A stretch of DNA of 64,000 bases, taken from Legionella massiliensis. GTDB taxonomy: Bacteria > Pseudomonadota > Gammaproteobacteria > Legionellales > Legionellaceae. Made by a program: the position numbers and the translations under genes. The notes beneath the pieces are model-generated. The model was not told the origin of the DNA and searched no databases. It was given only the letters and a program-made list of their open reading frames with translations. Positions 1-8,657 of the stretch are shown piece after piece. Numbering within the stretch: position 1 is the first letter of the stretch; each line of letters begins with the position of its first letter. The stretch covers positions 638,543-702,542 of the forward strand of contig NZ_CCVW01000004.1 in the NCBI RefSeq assembly GCF_000756815.1. The letters run 5' to 3'.

Positions 1-459
1 AAGATTATTAAACCCTTGTTAGAAAATTTATTAGCAGACCCTTATTTTCAACGTAAGCAGCCTAAAAGTATCGGCAAGGAATATTTCTCGCTGGAATGGT
101 TAGGGCGCTATTTAGACAATGATTATAGTACTAATGATGTTCAGACAACTTTGTTGATGTTGACTGCCAGGGCAATTGCCGATGGCATCAAAGTGGAAGA
201 AAAAGCACCGAAGCAGGTTTTGCTTTGTGGTGGTGGTGCTCATAACTCTACTTTACTAAACGCTTTGGCCGGTTTACTACCTGAATTAAAGGTCGCAAGC
301 ACAGAAAGCATCAATATCAACCCTGACTTTATCGAAGCGTTGATGTTTGCCTGGCTTGCAGAGAAGACCTTAACAAACTCTGCTTTGGATCTAAGTCGAA
401 TCACTGGTTCAAAACGTCCTACTGTGCTGGGTGCAATTTATCCTGGGGTTAAGGTATAG
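1..459 (+). CDS. anmK: Anhydro-N-acetylmuramic acid kinase, C-terminal part
   Basis: Cytoplasmic cell-wall recycling kinase: it opens and phosphorylates 1,6-anhydro-MurNAc from peptidoglycan turnover to give MurNAc-6-phosphate. The frame is open from base 1, so the gene starts upstream of the window and only the last 152 residues are seen, under half of the usual length of about 370. The glycine-rich LLCGGGAHN stretch, the following LLNALAGLLP, and the late EALMFAWLA segment are the conserved C-terminal features of AnmK. It ends in TAA with a repeat-derived gap after it. Family assignment is firm; activity cannot be judged from a fragment. Confidence 0.9.
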   Translation, partial: KIIKPLLENLLADPYFQRKQPKSIGKEYFSLEWLGRYLDNDYSTNDVQTTLLMLTARAIADGIKVEEKAPKQVLLCGGGAHNSTLLNALAGLLPELKVASTESININPDFIEALMFAWLAEKTLTNSALDLSRITGSKRPTVLGAIYPGVKV

Positions 460-638
460 AGCTTTTTTCCTTTCCGCGACATCGCCCCAAAAAAAATCAA
501 ACGTAGCCTTGATGCAGCGCAGTGTAATCTAGATACCTATGGGTCAAGCCGCGAGAATTCGCAATGGTTAAAAAGATTTATAAGTTTTGTCTCTTCCCCT
601 ACAAAGAAAAAATATTCATTTGCACCCTAAACCAAGCA

Positions 639-668
639 TTGACAAAGGAAATTCGCTTAAGGTGTAAT
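639..668 (+). promoter_or_regulatory. Probable sigma70 promoter of the MFS gene
   Basis: A perfect -35 TTGACA at 639-644 is followed after 18 bp by TGTAAT at 663-668, one mismatch from the -10 consensus. Transcription would begin near 675, leaving a leader of about 25 nt before the TTG start at 701. Seen by eye only. Confidence 0.5.
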
Positions 669-700
669 GTTCTGCATTTCTCACCAACTAAGATACTCAC

Positions 701-1984
701 TTGGACACATCGAATAACCACCAGCAGCCTAGTAAATTAAGCGCATATGTTGTTTTTTTATTGTCAGCCACCTTTTATTTATATGAGTTCGTCCTCCAGG
801 TCGCGCCGAGTGTTATGGCTGAATCTATGATGAAAACCTTTCAGGTATCAGCTGCAGGATTTGGAATTGTTTCTGCCTTTTATTTCTATGCCTATGCGCC
901 TATGCAATTGCCTGCAGGGTTATTGTTTGACCGTTATGGTCCACGTAAACTAATGACCTATGCATTGATTTTATGTGCAGTTGGCTCGTTTTTTTTCGCT
1001 TCAACGAATAGCCTATTTACAGCTGCTTTGGGACGCTTTCTTATTGGGATTGCTTCAGCCTTTTCGTTTATTGGGGTTTTAGTATTAGTCTCACGCTGGT
1101 TTCCCCCTCAACAATTTGCTTTTCTCGCTGGTATTGCCCAATTAATGAGTTCAGTCGGCGCTATGTTCGGAGAAGTGCCGCTCGCTGCTTTAATTAATCA
1201 AGTCGGATGGCGTAATGCTAGTTTTATTCTGTCTGCAGTAGGCTTAGCGCTCGCTGCATTGATCTGGTTTGTTATACGTGATTATCCTCATCAAAAGGTG
1301 CAAAGCAATCCGCAGCGGCACTTTAAAGAAGAATGGCACCGTCTATTAAGTGTTTGCCATCGTGCCTATACCTGGGTAATTGGCGCCTATGCATTCACCA
1401 TTTGGACTCCTATCGCGGTCTTTGCTGCTCTTTGGGGTGTTCCATATCTACAGCAAAAGTATCAGGTTAGCGTCATTTTAGCTTCTGGCATGTGCTCTAT
1501 GATTTGGCTTGGAATTGGTGTTGGTAGTCCTTTGCTGGGATGGCTAAGTGATCGTTGTTCTAGCCGACGTCTAGCCCTAAGCATTAGCTCGGTTTTTGGC
1601 CTGGTAGCTACCTTGATTCTCTTATATGTACCCAATGTTCCACTAATTTGGATGTATCTCGTGCTATTCTTGCTCGGTTTTGGCGCTGGCGGCCAGACAG
1701 TAAGCTTTGCGGTGGTTAAAGATAATAATCCTCCAGAATTAGTCGGTACTGCATCAGGATTTAATAACCTCTCTGTTCTTTTAGGCGGTGCAATTTTTCA
1801 GCCTATCGTTGGAGTGATCTTACATAACAGTACTGGTTGGAAAATAATGAATGACGTGCCCGTCTATTCAGTTGCCAGCTACAATAAGGCTTTATTTGTT
1901 ATGCCTTGTTGCTACTTTCTCAGCTTGGTTATTGCTATGTTTGTTCTTAAGGAATCCCATCCAGGGCAAATACATAAGCATTAA
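701..1984 (+). CDS. MFS transporter, 12 transmembrane segments
   Basis: Inner-membrane major facilitator, 427 residues, the usual family length. Hydrophobic helices run through the whole chain. The loop after helix 2 carries LLFDRYGPRKL, the MFS motif A signature, and an equivalent loop after helix 8 reads WLSDRCSSRR. The start is TTG at 701, because the N-terminus preceding helix 1 (residues 12-32) fits and no upstream ATG is in frame; no strong ribosome site is visible. Substrate is unknown; Legionella has many related carriers. It stands alone between repeats, with its own promoter-like sequence upstream. Confidence 0.88.
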   Translation: MDTSNNHQQPSKLSAYVVFLLSATFYLYEFVLQVAPSVMAESMMKTFQVSAAGFGIVSAFYFYAYAPMQLPAGLLFDRYGPRKLMTYALILCAVGSFFFASTNSLFTAALGRFLIGIASAFSFIGVLVLVSRWFPPQQFAFLAGIAQLMSSVGAMFGEVPLAALINQVGWRNASFILSAVGLALAALIWFVIRDYPHQKVQSNPQRHFKEEWHRLLSVCHRAYTWVIGAYAFTIWTPIAVFAALWGVPYLQQKYQVSVILASGMCSMIWLGIGVGSPLLGWLSDRCSSRRLALSISSVFGLVATLILLYVPNVPLIWMYLVLFLLGFGAGGQTVSFAVVKDNNPPELVGTASGFNNLSVLLGGAIFQPIVGVILHNSTGWKIMNDVPVYSVASYNKALFVMPCCYFLSLVIAMFVLKESHPGQIHKH

Positions 1985-2016
1985 TAAACTTACCTTGCTA
2001 CATGGATTGAAAGTAG

Positions 2017-2290
2017 CCTGGATGGAGCGAAGCGCTGAGGAACCCTGGCATTTTTTTAAACAGAAAGCATGTGCCATATAAGTTCTTTCTGTTCTTTTGT
2101 GTGTCATTCCCGCGTAGGCGGGAAACCATTTCTCAAAGTGGTTCCTCACTTTGTTTGCACGATGGTTTCCCGCCTACGCGGGAATGACACACATATAAGT
2201 CAAAGTAACTGAATTAATGTTCACATAGGTATCTAAATGATACTTTGATTAAAAAAATGTCAGGATCACTCAGAGCGAAGCGGAATCCGG
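2017..2290. repeat. MITE-like element A, copy 1
   Basis: An approximately 274-bp element whose ends are imperfect inverted repeats of about 40 bp (CCTGGATGGAGCGAAGCGCTGAG at the left, its degenerate complement near 2240-2285). Its core is a 31-bp perfect inverted repeat, 2099-2129 against 2162-2192, with a 32-bp loop. The same element lies in opposite orientation at 35926-36199. No transposase is encoded, so it would be non-autonomous. Confidence 0.7.
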
Positions 2291-2447
2291 GAAGTCAGAT
2301 CACTGCTCCCGGATTTCACTACACTTACAGATTGATTCAAAGAGAATACCTTCACGCAATGATGGCCTAATGTACTCCTAAAAGGCTTGCATATCTGCTT
2401 TGAGATCGCTAATCTTCGCCAACTATTCTCACTTAAAGAGGTTGACT

Positions 2448-3236
2448 GTGGATAGCATTGAAATTTTTCAGATAGATGCTTTCACTGATAAGGTCTTTTA
2501 CGGTAATCCCGCAGCAGTATGTCTATTAACTGAATGGCTCAATGATGAGTTAATGCAGGCTATAGCTGCTGAGAATAATCTCTCGGAAACAGCTTTTGTC
2601 ATAGAAGACGAGCAACAAGGATTTCATATTCGCTGGTTTACACCTAATGGTGAAATCAGCTTATGTGGTCATGCAACCCTTGCTGCTGGTTTTGCGCTCT
2701 ATGAATTAGAAAAATTCAAGGGCGATGCCCTGACGTTTTCAAGCTTGAGTGGTCCGCTCTCGGTAAAAAAAAAGGGAGAGCGCTATATTTTGGACTTACC
2801 ACGACTTTCCTATTCCGCGAGTAAAACACCTGAAGCCATTACGGCACTCATAGATAAACCTACCCTTGCTATCTTTGAAAGTGAGCTTGATTATCTAGCC
2901 TTGTTTGCCAATGAAAGCCAGGTATTACAAGCGCAGGTTGATCTTAAAGGCTTATTGAAGTTACCAAAACGAGGCCTGATTTTAACATCGCCAGCTACAG
3001 AGGCTGATTTTTACTCCCGTTGTTTTTATCCAAAACATAATATTTTTGAGGATCCAGTGACAGGCTCAGCACATTGTGTCTTAGCGCCTTTTTGGGCTGA
3101 ACGCTTAGCTAAGACAACACTTCGAGCAATACAAGGTTCGTTTAGAAAGGGCGAGGTTAATTGTGAGGTGCATGACGAAAGAGTGCTAATTTCTGGTTAT
3201 TGCAAATGGTACTTAAAAGGGCATCTTGTTATTTAA
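2448..3236 (+). CDS. PhzF family isomerase-like protein
   Basis: Member of the PhzF/YddE epimerase-fold family, 262 residues from the chosen start. Typical elements are IDAFTDKVFYGNPAAV near the N-terminus (GNP motif), LSETAFV (with the catalytic-type Glu), GHATLAAG and the late EDPVTGSAH block. The natural substrate of most members is unknown. The start is GTG at 2448, because AAAGAGG at 2435-2441 lies at good spacing; a TTG at 2442 and a longer open frame upstream have no such support. A strong hairpin follows directly. Confidence 0.85.
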   Translation: MDSIEIFQIDAFTDKVFYGNPAAVCLLTEWLNDELMQAIAAENNLSETAFVIEDEQQGFHIRWFTPNGEISLCGHATLAAGFALYELEKFKGDALTFSSLSGPLSVKKKGERYILDLPRLSYSASKTPEAITALIDKPTLAIFESELDYLALFANESQVLQAQVDLKGLLKLPKRGLILTSPATEADFYSRCFYPKHNIFEDPVTGSAHCVLAPFWAERLAKTTLRAIQGSFRKGEVNCEVHDERVLISGYCKWYLKGHLVI

Positions 3237-3285
3237 CGTCAATTCGGGATAAGAGTTTAAACGATTCTTATCCCGAATTGACGTT
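3235..3285 (+). terminator. Perfect 20-bp stem after the PhzF gene
   Basis: Arms 3235-3254 and 3266-3285 are perfect complements with an 11-nt loop, beginning at the stop codon of the PhzF gene. No long T-run follows, so it may act as an mRNA 3-prime stabiliser rather than a strong intrinsic terminator. Confidence 0.55.
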
Positions 3286-3433
3286 ATTTAGCCTAACAAA
3301 TCAAAGGTTTAGTTTTGCTAGAAAAAATCTTGCTCCCAAGGATGTGGCAGGAGTTGCAAACATGTTCTATCCTGAGAGTGCCTGGTTTGAATTTTAGGCG
3401 TTTTGTTCAACTTACCAACTAAGGATAGCCAAG

Positions 3434-3679
3434 ATGAACGCATGGAATAGTGTAATTTTTATGAAAACGAATAAATCATGGGATGACCTAAGCATGATTG
3501 CTAAGTGGGAAGGCGTCGAAAGAATGTGGTCTACCACTGGTGATTGGGATTGGTGTATAAAACTCGATTCCGACATGTCATCTCCCGAAAAAACAGAAGC
3601 CTTTGTTGCTCGTATGCGTGATGGGCATTGGGCTACTGAGACAAAAACAAATTGGTGGAAAGAAGTTCCACTTAGTTAA
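3434..3679 (+). CDS. Small protein, possible AsnC-like ligand-binding fold
   Basis: An 81-residue protein rich in Trp with balanced codon use, start ATG at 3434 preceded by AAGGATAGCCAAG. The pattern TTGDWDWCIKLD followed by a helix with FVARMR resembles the single-domain Lrp/AsnC-type ligand-binding fold (beta-alpha-beta with a central G-x-W-D strand), but without the DNA-binding half. This is a guess from pattern only. It stands alone between the PhzF gene and a repeat block. It could also be a lineage-specific protein of other function. Confidence 0.5.
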   Translation: MNAWNSVIFMKTNKSWDDLSMIAKWEGVERMWSTTGDWDWCIKLDSDMSSPEKTEAFVARMRDGHWATETKTNWWKEVPLS

Positions 3680-3780
3680 CGTCAGTTATGGATGGTTTTG
3701 TTTTGCCTAGAGCTGCTCCAGTCGCGCTGAGCAACTCAGTCCCTTTGGGGCAAATATCGGGAAAGAACTTCGAGCCAGAA

Positions 3781-3889
3781 ACCCCTCATCCGCCCTTTGG
3801 TCACCTTCTCCCCAGAAGGACGAAGGGAGAAACAAGAATCTCTTCGCCCCGTTCGCGGGGAGAGGGTGCCCGAAGAGCGGATGAGGGGT
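3781..3889. repeat. CCTCATCCGC hairpin repeat
   Basis: Arms ACCCCTCATCCGC (3781-3793) and GCGGATGAGGGGT (3877-3889) enclose a GC-rich interior that also pairs in part. The same family occurs at 15485-15544, 21486-21516 (half), 41508-41533 and 51931-52130. The whole gap 3680-4200 holds this repeat and, after it, about 300 bp in which I see nothing apart from the prpB ribosome site. Confidence 0.7.
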
Positions 3890-4200
3890 GATTCGAGCAC
3901 GATCCCTCATGACACTTTTTTCTCACGTTTTGAAGAGCTGTTCTTTGAGAGGAAGACAGAGTCTTGCCCTTATTTATGCCGTTTCTATTACCCTAGCATG
4001 GCAAATTTAACCTCAGACCTCTTCCCCAGCTCTGTCTTTGCATGGCATTATATATCCGCGTAGATGCGAGAATATTGATTTGATTGGGGAAAAATAGAGC
4101 TCTTGTCTAGTTATCCAGCATTTTCTGCGTTATCTTCCATGTTGCTATCAGCCTGGTAGCGTGTTAAAAAGACTTTCCACAGGTCAAGGAGTGAATTTCA

Positions 4201-5085
4201 ATGTCTTATTCTGCAGGTAAGCAATTCCGCTCATTGGTTAAAAACAACGCCCCTTTACAAGTTATAGGTACTATCAATGCCTATTCAGCAATGCTTGCTG
4301 AATCTGTTGGTTGTCAGGCGATCTATCTTTCTGGCGCCGGAGTTGCTAATGCTTCCTATGGCTTACCTGATTTAGGTATGACTGGTTTGGCCGAAGTTTT
4401 AGAAGATGCCAGACGTATTACTCAAGCGTGTTCACTGCCACTTTTGGTTGATGTTGATACAGGTTGGGGACATGCCTTTAATATAGCGCGAACCGTGCAG
4501 CTCATGGAGCGTACAGGCGTTGCAGCTATCCATATTGAAGATCAGGTTTTAGCTAAGCGTTGCGGCCATCGCCCCAATAAAGCAATTGTTTCTATGCGAG
4601 AGATGGGCGATCGCATCAAGGTTGCAGTTGATGCTCGTCAGGATGAAAATTTTGTCATTATGGCACGCACAGATGCCTATGCCGTTGAAGGCATGAATGC
4701 CGCAATTGAGCGCGCCCAGCTCTGCATTGAGCTTGGTGCTGATATGATTTTTCCTGAGGCGATGACGACTCTCGCTGAATATGAAACCTTCTCTAAACAA
4801 CTCAACGTGCCAATTTTGGCAAATATTACTGAATTCGGCAAAACACCATTATTTACTCGTGCTGAGTTAGCTGGAGCAGGGGTTCAGCTTGTTTTATATC
4901 CACTTAGCGCATTTCGGGCAATGTCTAAGGCTGCATTCAACGTTTATCAGGCAATTATTAATGAAGGCACACAGCAGGATATGCTTGATAAGATGCAAAC
5001 CCGTAACGAATTATATGAAGTACTTGGTTATAACGATTATGAAAAGAAACTAGACCAATTAATGGAGGCAGAGGATGGTCAATAA
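4201..5085 (+). CDS. prpB: Methylisocitrate lyase
   Basis: Last step of the methylcitrate cycle: cleaves 2-methylisocitrate to pyruvate and succinate in the cytoplasm. 294 residues, the usual length. DVDTGWG (near residue 84), the Mg-binding neighbourhood HIEDQ and the active-site loop KRCGH (near 118-122) are present; the latter is the lyase catalytic-cysteine motif, with Arg in place of the more common Lys at its second position. MARTDA follows as expected. Start ATG at 4201 has AAGGAG upstream. It overlaps prpC by 11 nt, indicating translational coupling in a prpBCD operon. Confidence 0.95.
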   Translation: MSYSAGKQFRSLVKNNAPLQVIGTINAYSAMLAESVGCQAIYLSGAGVANASYGLPDLGMTGLAEVLEDARRITQACSLPLLVDVDTGWGHAFNIARTVQLMERTGVAAIHIEDQVLAKRCGHRPNKAIVSMREMGDRIKVAVDARQDENFVIMARTDAYAVEGMNAAIERAQLCIELGADMIFPEAMTTLAEYETFSKQLNVPILANITEFGKTPLFTRAELAGAGVQLVLYPLSAFRAMSKAAFNVYQAIINEGTQQDMLDKMQTRNELYEVLGYNDYEKKLDQLMEAEDGQ

Positions 5086-6196
5086 ATCAACAGGCGGTTT
5101 GGCTGGAGTAGTTGCTGGTGAGTCAGCAATTGCAACTGTGGGGCAAGAGGGAAAGGGGTTAACCTACCGCGGATACTCTATTGACGATTTGGCTGCGCAT
5201 GCAACCTTTGAAGAGGTAGCCTATTTATTACATTATGGGAGCTTGCCAACAAAAGCTGAGCTAGCAACATATACGGCAAAGCTAGTCAGTTTGCGCCATT
5301 TACCTGAAACCTTAAAAACCGTATTGAAGTTAATCCCTAAAAATACGCATCCCATGGATGTGTTGCGGACAGGCTGTTCTATGTTAGGAACCTTGGAGCC
5401 TGAAGAGTCGTTTAGTCAACAATATAAAATTGCAGATCGCTTACTCGCACTCTTTCCCGGAATGTTGTGTTACTGGTACGCCTACCATTTCCAAGGTAAA
5501 GAAATTAGTGGCGAAAGTGATGAACAAACAGTTGGTGGCCATTTCCTTACCCTGTTGCATGGCAAGAAACCAAGCAAGCTTGAAACTGACATGATGAATG
5601 TCTCGTTAATCCTTTATGCTGAGCATGAGTTCAATGCCTCAACCTTTGCTGCACGTGTAACAGCAGGAACTTTATCTGATTTTTATTCAGCGATTACCTC
5701 AGCGATAGGCACTTTGCGCGGACCACTACATGGTGGTGCTAATGAAGCTGCTATGGAATTAATTGAGCAGTTTAAGAGCCCAGATGAAGCAGAACATCGC
5801 CTGATGGATATGTTAGCCGCAAAGGCAAAGATTATGGGCTTTGGACATCGAGTTTATAAGGATTGCGATCCTCGCTCAGATATTATCAAGGCTTGGTCTC
5901 ATAAGCTTGGTGAGTCCAGAAATGAACTGGTTTTGTTTAATATTTCAGAGCGGGTTGAAGCTGTGATGAGAAGAGAGAAGAAATTATTTCCCAATCTCGA
6001 TTTCTACAGTGCTTCGGCTTATCACTATTGTGGTATCCCAACACCGTTATTTACCCCCATCTTTGTTATGTCCAGAGTAACTGGCTGGTCTGCCCATGTT
6101 TTCGAACAACGTGCTGATAATCGCTTGATCAGGCCGACTTCAGACTATACTGGGCCGGAACCAAGAAAATTTATTCCTATTGCGGAGAGAGGTTAA
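5075..6196 (+). CDS. prpC: 2-methylcitrate synthase
   Basis: Condenses propionyl-CoA with oxaloacetate to 2-methylcitrate. 373 residues, the size of bacterial short citrate/methylcitrate synthases. Conserved elements are the N-terminal [15 protein letters not shown] and [10 protein letters not shown], the HEFNAST block, GPLHGGANE with the catalytic His, FGHRVYK, and the C-terminal GWSAHVFEQ and RPTSDYTG. The start ATG lies inside the end of prpB, preceded by AATGGAGGCAGAGG. The prp context makes methylcitrate rather than citrate synthase the likely role. Confidence 0.94.
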   Translation: MVNKSTGGLAGVVAGESAIATVGQEGKGLTYRGYSIDDLAAHATFEEVAYLLHYGSLPTKAELATYTAKLVSLRHLPETLKTVLKLIPKNTHPMDVLRTGCSMLGTLEPEESFSQQYKIADRLLALFPGMLCYWYAYHFQGKEISGESDEQTVGGHFLTLLHGKKPSKLETDMMNVSLILYAEHEFNASTFAARVTAGTLSDFYSAITSAIGTLRGPLHGGANEAAMELIEQFKSPDEAEHRLMDMLAAKAKIMGFGHRVYKDCDPRSDIIKAWSHKLGESRNELVLFNISERVEAVMRREKKLFPNLDFYSASAYHYCGIPTPLFTPIFVMSRVTGWSAHVFEQRADNRLIRPTSDYTGPEPRKFIPIAERG

Positions 6197-6197
6197 G

Positions 6198-7649
6198 ATG
6201 CATTCCTATGTAGAAGACAATATTAAGCCTGATTACGACCCAGTAATTAGCGGCATAGTTGATTATGTATTAAATACTGAAATCACTAGCGCACCAGCTT
6301 ATGAAACAGCAAGACTTTGCTTAATGGATACCCTGGGTTGTGGAATGTTAGCGCTCAATTTCCCTGAATGTACCAAACTGCTAGGACCTGTAGTTCCGGG
6401 TGCTACTTTAGCAGGTGGTGCGAGAGTACCGGGTACAAGCTACGAACTTGATCCTGTTCAAGCCGCATTTAATATCGGAACAATGATTAGATGGCTGGAT
6501 TTCAACGATACTTGGCTAGCTGCTGAATGGGGACATCCTTCTGATAATCTAGGGGCTATTCTCGCAGTAGCCGATTATGTCAGCCGTCAAAATCTGCAAG
6601 AAGGCAAAGAAGCAATAAGCATGCAGGATGTATTGACCGCTATGATAAAAGCCCATGAAATTCAAGGCTGTTTAGCGCTTGAAAATAGTTTTAATCGTGT
6701 AGGTTTAGATCATGTTGTTTTAGTAAAGGTTGCTAGTGCTGCTGTTGCTGCTTTGCTGTTCGGCGCTGATAGAGATCAGATGTTGCGTACCTTGTCGCAG
6801 GTTTTTGTTGATGGACAAAGTCTGAGAACCTACCGACACGCACCAAATGCTGGCTCACGTAAATCCTGGGCAGCAGGGGATGCGACATCCCGAGCAGTGC
6901 GGCTAGCCTTGATTGCTGCAGCAGGCGAAATGGGCTATCCCAGTGCCTTATCTGCACCAAAATGGGGATTTTATGATGTACTCTTTGGCGGCAAGGCATT
7001 CAAATTCCAGCGCCCCTATGGTAGTTATGTCATGGAAAACGTGCTGTTTAAATTATCCTATCCTGCCGAATTTCACGCTCAAACTGCAGTAGAGTGCGCA
7101 GTTGCCTTACATCCCTTAGTAGCTGAACGCTTTGATCAGATTGCTCGTATCGAGTTAATCACCCATGAGTCAGCAATTCGCATTATTAGTAAGCAGGGTG
7201 CTTTGCATAATCCTGCAGATAGAGATCACTGCCTGCAATATATGGTCGCTATTGGCCTATTGCATGGCGATCTGCGGGCAGAACATTATGAGGATGAGAT
7301 TGCGGCTGACCCACGCATCGATCAACTACGTGAAAAAATGTATGTCAGTGAAAATCTGCAATTTTCACGTGATTATCACGATCCTGAAAGGCGCTCAATT
7401 GCCAATAGCATTAAATTAGTCTTCAAGGATGGTAGCCAATCCAACTTAATCACTGTTGAATATCCTATTGGTCATCGTCGCCGTCGCGAGGAGGGTATTC
7501 CCGTGTTACTCGAAAAATTTAAACGCAATCTAGCTACTCGTTACGAGCCAGAGCAAGTTGAGAAAATATTAGAGGCGATGAATGATACTAATTCTCTTGC
7601 AGCCATGACAGTTGTTGATTTTATGGAGCTTTGGCAAGTTAGGGACTAA
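6198..7649 (+). CDS. prpD: 2-methylcitrate dehydratase
   Basis: Dehydrates 2-methylcitrate toward 2-methyl-cis-aconitate. 483 residues, full length for PrpD. Recognisable are [20 protein letters not shown] with the following WGHPSDN (active-site region), [31 protein letters not shown] and [12 protein letters not shown]. The ATG at 6198, one base after the prpC stop, is chosen because GAGAGAGG lies just upstream; an in-frame TTG at 6180 would overlap prpC. No prpR-type regulator is present here. The downstream gap holds repeats. Confidence 0.95.
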   Translation: MHSYVEDNIKPDYDPVISGIVDYVLNTEITSAPAYETARLCLMDTLGCGMLALNFPECTKLLGPVVPGATLAGGARVPGTSYELDPVQAAFNIGTMIRWLDFNDTWLAAEWGHPSDNLGAILAVADYVSRQNLQEGKEAISMQDVLTAMIKAHEIQGCLALENSFNRVGLDHVVLVKVASAAVAALLFGADRDQMLRTLSQVFVDGQSLRTYRHAPNAGSRKSWAAGDATSRAVRLALIAAAGEMGYPSALSAPKWGFYDVLFGGKAFKFQRPYGSYVMENVLFKLSYPAEFHAQTAVECAVALHPLVAERFDQIARIELITHESAIRIISKQGALHNPADRDHCLQYMVAIGLLHGDLRAEHYEDEIAADPRIDQLREKMYVSENLQFSRDYHDPERRSIANSIKLVFKDGSQSNLITVEYPIGHRRRREEGIPVLLEKFKRNLATRYEPEQVEKILEAMNDTNSLAAMTVVDFMELWQVRD

Positions 7650-7726
7650 GGTAATCGGTCAGCCAATGGCGTCAACTTAAGAAGCAATACCTCAGGTTTG
7701 AAGGCTAGATGTCCTCTCTCACCAAG

Positions 7727-7867
7727 GGACACTGCCATTAAGTTAAGGAAGGTTTTGTCATTCCCGCGAAGGCGGGAAACTATTTCTAGCTAAGCACAGT
7801 GCCAATGTAGAGATGGTTTCCCGCCTTCGCGGGAATGACAAATGCCCTTAACTTAATGGCAGTGTCC
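7727..7867. mobile_element. 141-bp MITE with 5-bp target duplication
   Basis: Perfect 22-bp terminal inverted repeats, 7727-7748 and 7846-7867 (GGACACTGCCATTAAGTTAA and on), flank an internal palindrome around CCCGCGAAGGCGGG. Immediately outside, CCAAG occurs on both sides (7722-7726 and 7868-7872), a clean target-site duplication. The target is itself part of a recurring CTCACC/GGGGAGAAGGG repeat. No coding capacity. Confidence 0.8.
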
Positions 7868-7905
7868 CCAAGGGGAGAAGGGCATATAGCCTTCGAATGC
7901 AAGTA

Positions 7906-8643
7906 TTATTCATTAACTTTCTTTTCAAGCTTCTTTACAAATGAGTTATTCATTAAGAGATTGCTTATCTTTCGTATCAGCCAACCGTAGGGAAAAGGAA
8001 GGGGTCTATGGAAATCAATGTAAAGAACTACTCTATCCTGAGTTGAATGATTGTACGCAGAATGAACAAACATATCGTCAAAAACAACTCCCTTTCCAAG
8101 TTCCCAATAATGCTTTATTCCATCAACTTCTAAGTAACATTGCTGACCATCAGGTATAAGAATCCCTAAATGGTAACGTAAAAAGCTTTTGCTATAACCA
8201 CGATGCGGAGCAATTACAGATCCGGGGCCCAAATGAGAGAAAAAAGCATTAACGATAAACGGCATTTGACTCACCAAAGCTGCCAGAACCGGAAAGTGTT
8301 CGGCATTCCTTGGAACAATATTATTATTTAACTTGATAAATACACTGGACCAATCTAGAGAAGCATCTACTTCATCCTCTTTCATCGTACAGTCTTTGTT
8401 CCAAGGTAAATTAGTTTTTGAATTGCCCCCAAATATTCCGAGTTCAACCATAGAATGCTTCTTATTATTAAGAAGCAAATAGTTGAGGTACTCATCACGA
8501 ATTAAATTAAAATTATCTTCAAATAATTTGGTATCAGGAAAAGTGAGAGTTAGATCCGGGTATGGAGTATCTTCAAATAACTTTTTACGACCCAAGTAAA
8601 ATATGAATTGATTATATAAATTTAGTATTGTCAAACTGTTCAT
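7906..8643 (-). CDS. Aspartyl/asparaginyl beta-hydroxylase family protein
   Basis: Non-heme Fe(II)/2-oxoglutarate dioxygenase fold of the Asp/Asn beta-hydroxylase family, which also includes lipid A hydroxylase LpxO. 245 residues from ATG 8643. PHRGYSKSFLRYHLG gives the first iron His and the conserved Arg, and FDDMFVHSAYNHSTQDRVVLYIDFHRP gives the second His and the 2OG-binding Arg. No signal peptide is seen, but the C-terminus is mildly hydrophobic. A TTG at 8661, overlapping the stop of the upstream patatin gene, is an alternative start. The two genes form an operon. Substrate (lipid or protein) is unknown. Confidence 0.8.
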   Translation of the reverse strand: MNSLTILNLYNQFIFYLGRKKLFEDTPYPDLTLTFPDTKLFEDNFNLIRDEYLNYLLLNNKKHSMVELGIFGGNSKTNLPWNKDCTMKEDEVDASLDWSSVFIKLNNNIVPRNAEHFPVLAALVSQMPFIVNAFFSHLGPGSVIAPHRGYSKSFLRYHLGILIPDGQQCYLEVDGIKHYWELGKGVVFDDMFVHSAYNHSTQDRVVLYIDFHRPLPFPYGWLIRKISNLLMNNSFVKKLEKKVNE

Positions 8644-8657
8644 AATAGTCTCAATCG

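Noticed and set aside
1851..2149. Frames overlapping the end of the MFS gene on both strands
   Set aside because: Shadow frames of the transporter and of MITE A; no ribosome sites.
3200..3397. 65-residue frame over the PhzF end
   Set aside because: It reads through the perfect hairpin after the PhzF gene and has no initiation signal.
3688..4063. Several overlapping open frames on both strands
   Set aside because: They read through the CCTCATCCGC hairpin repeat, lack ribosome sites and have repeat-derived Arg/Pro-rich composition.
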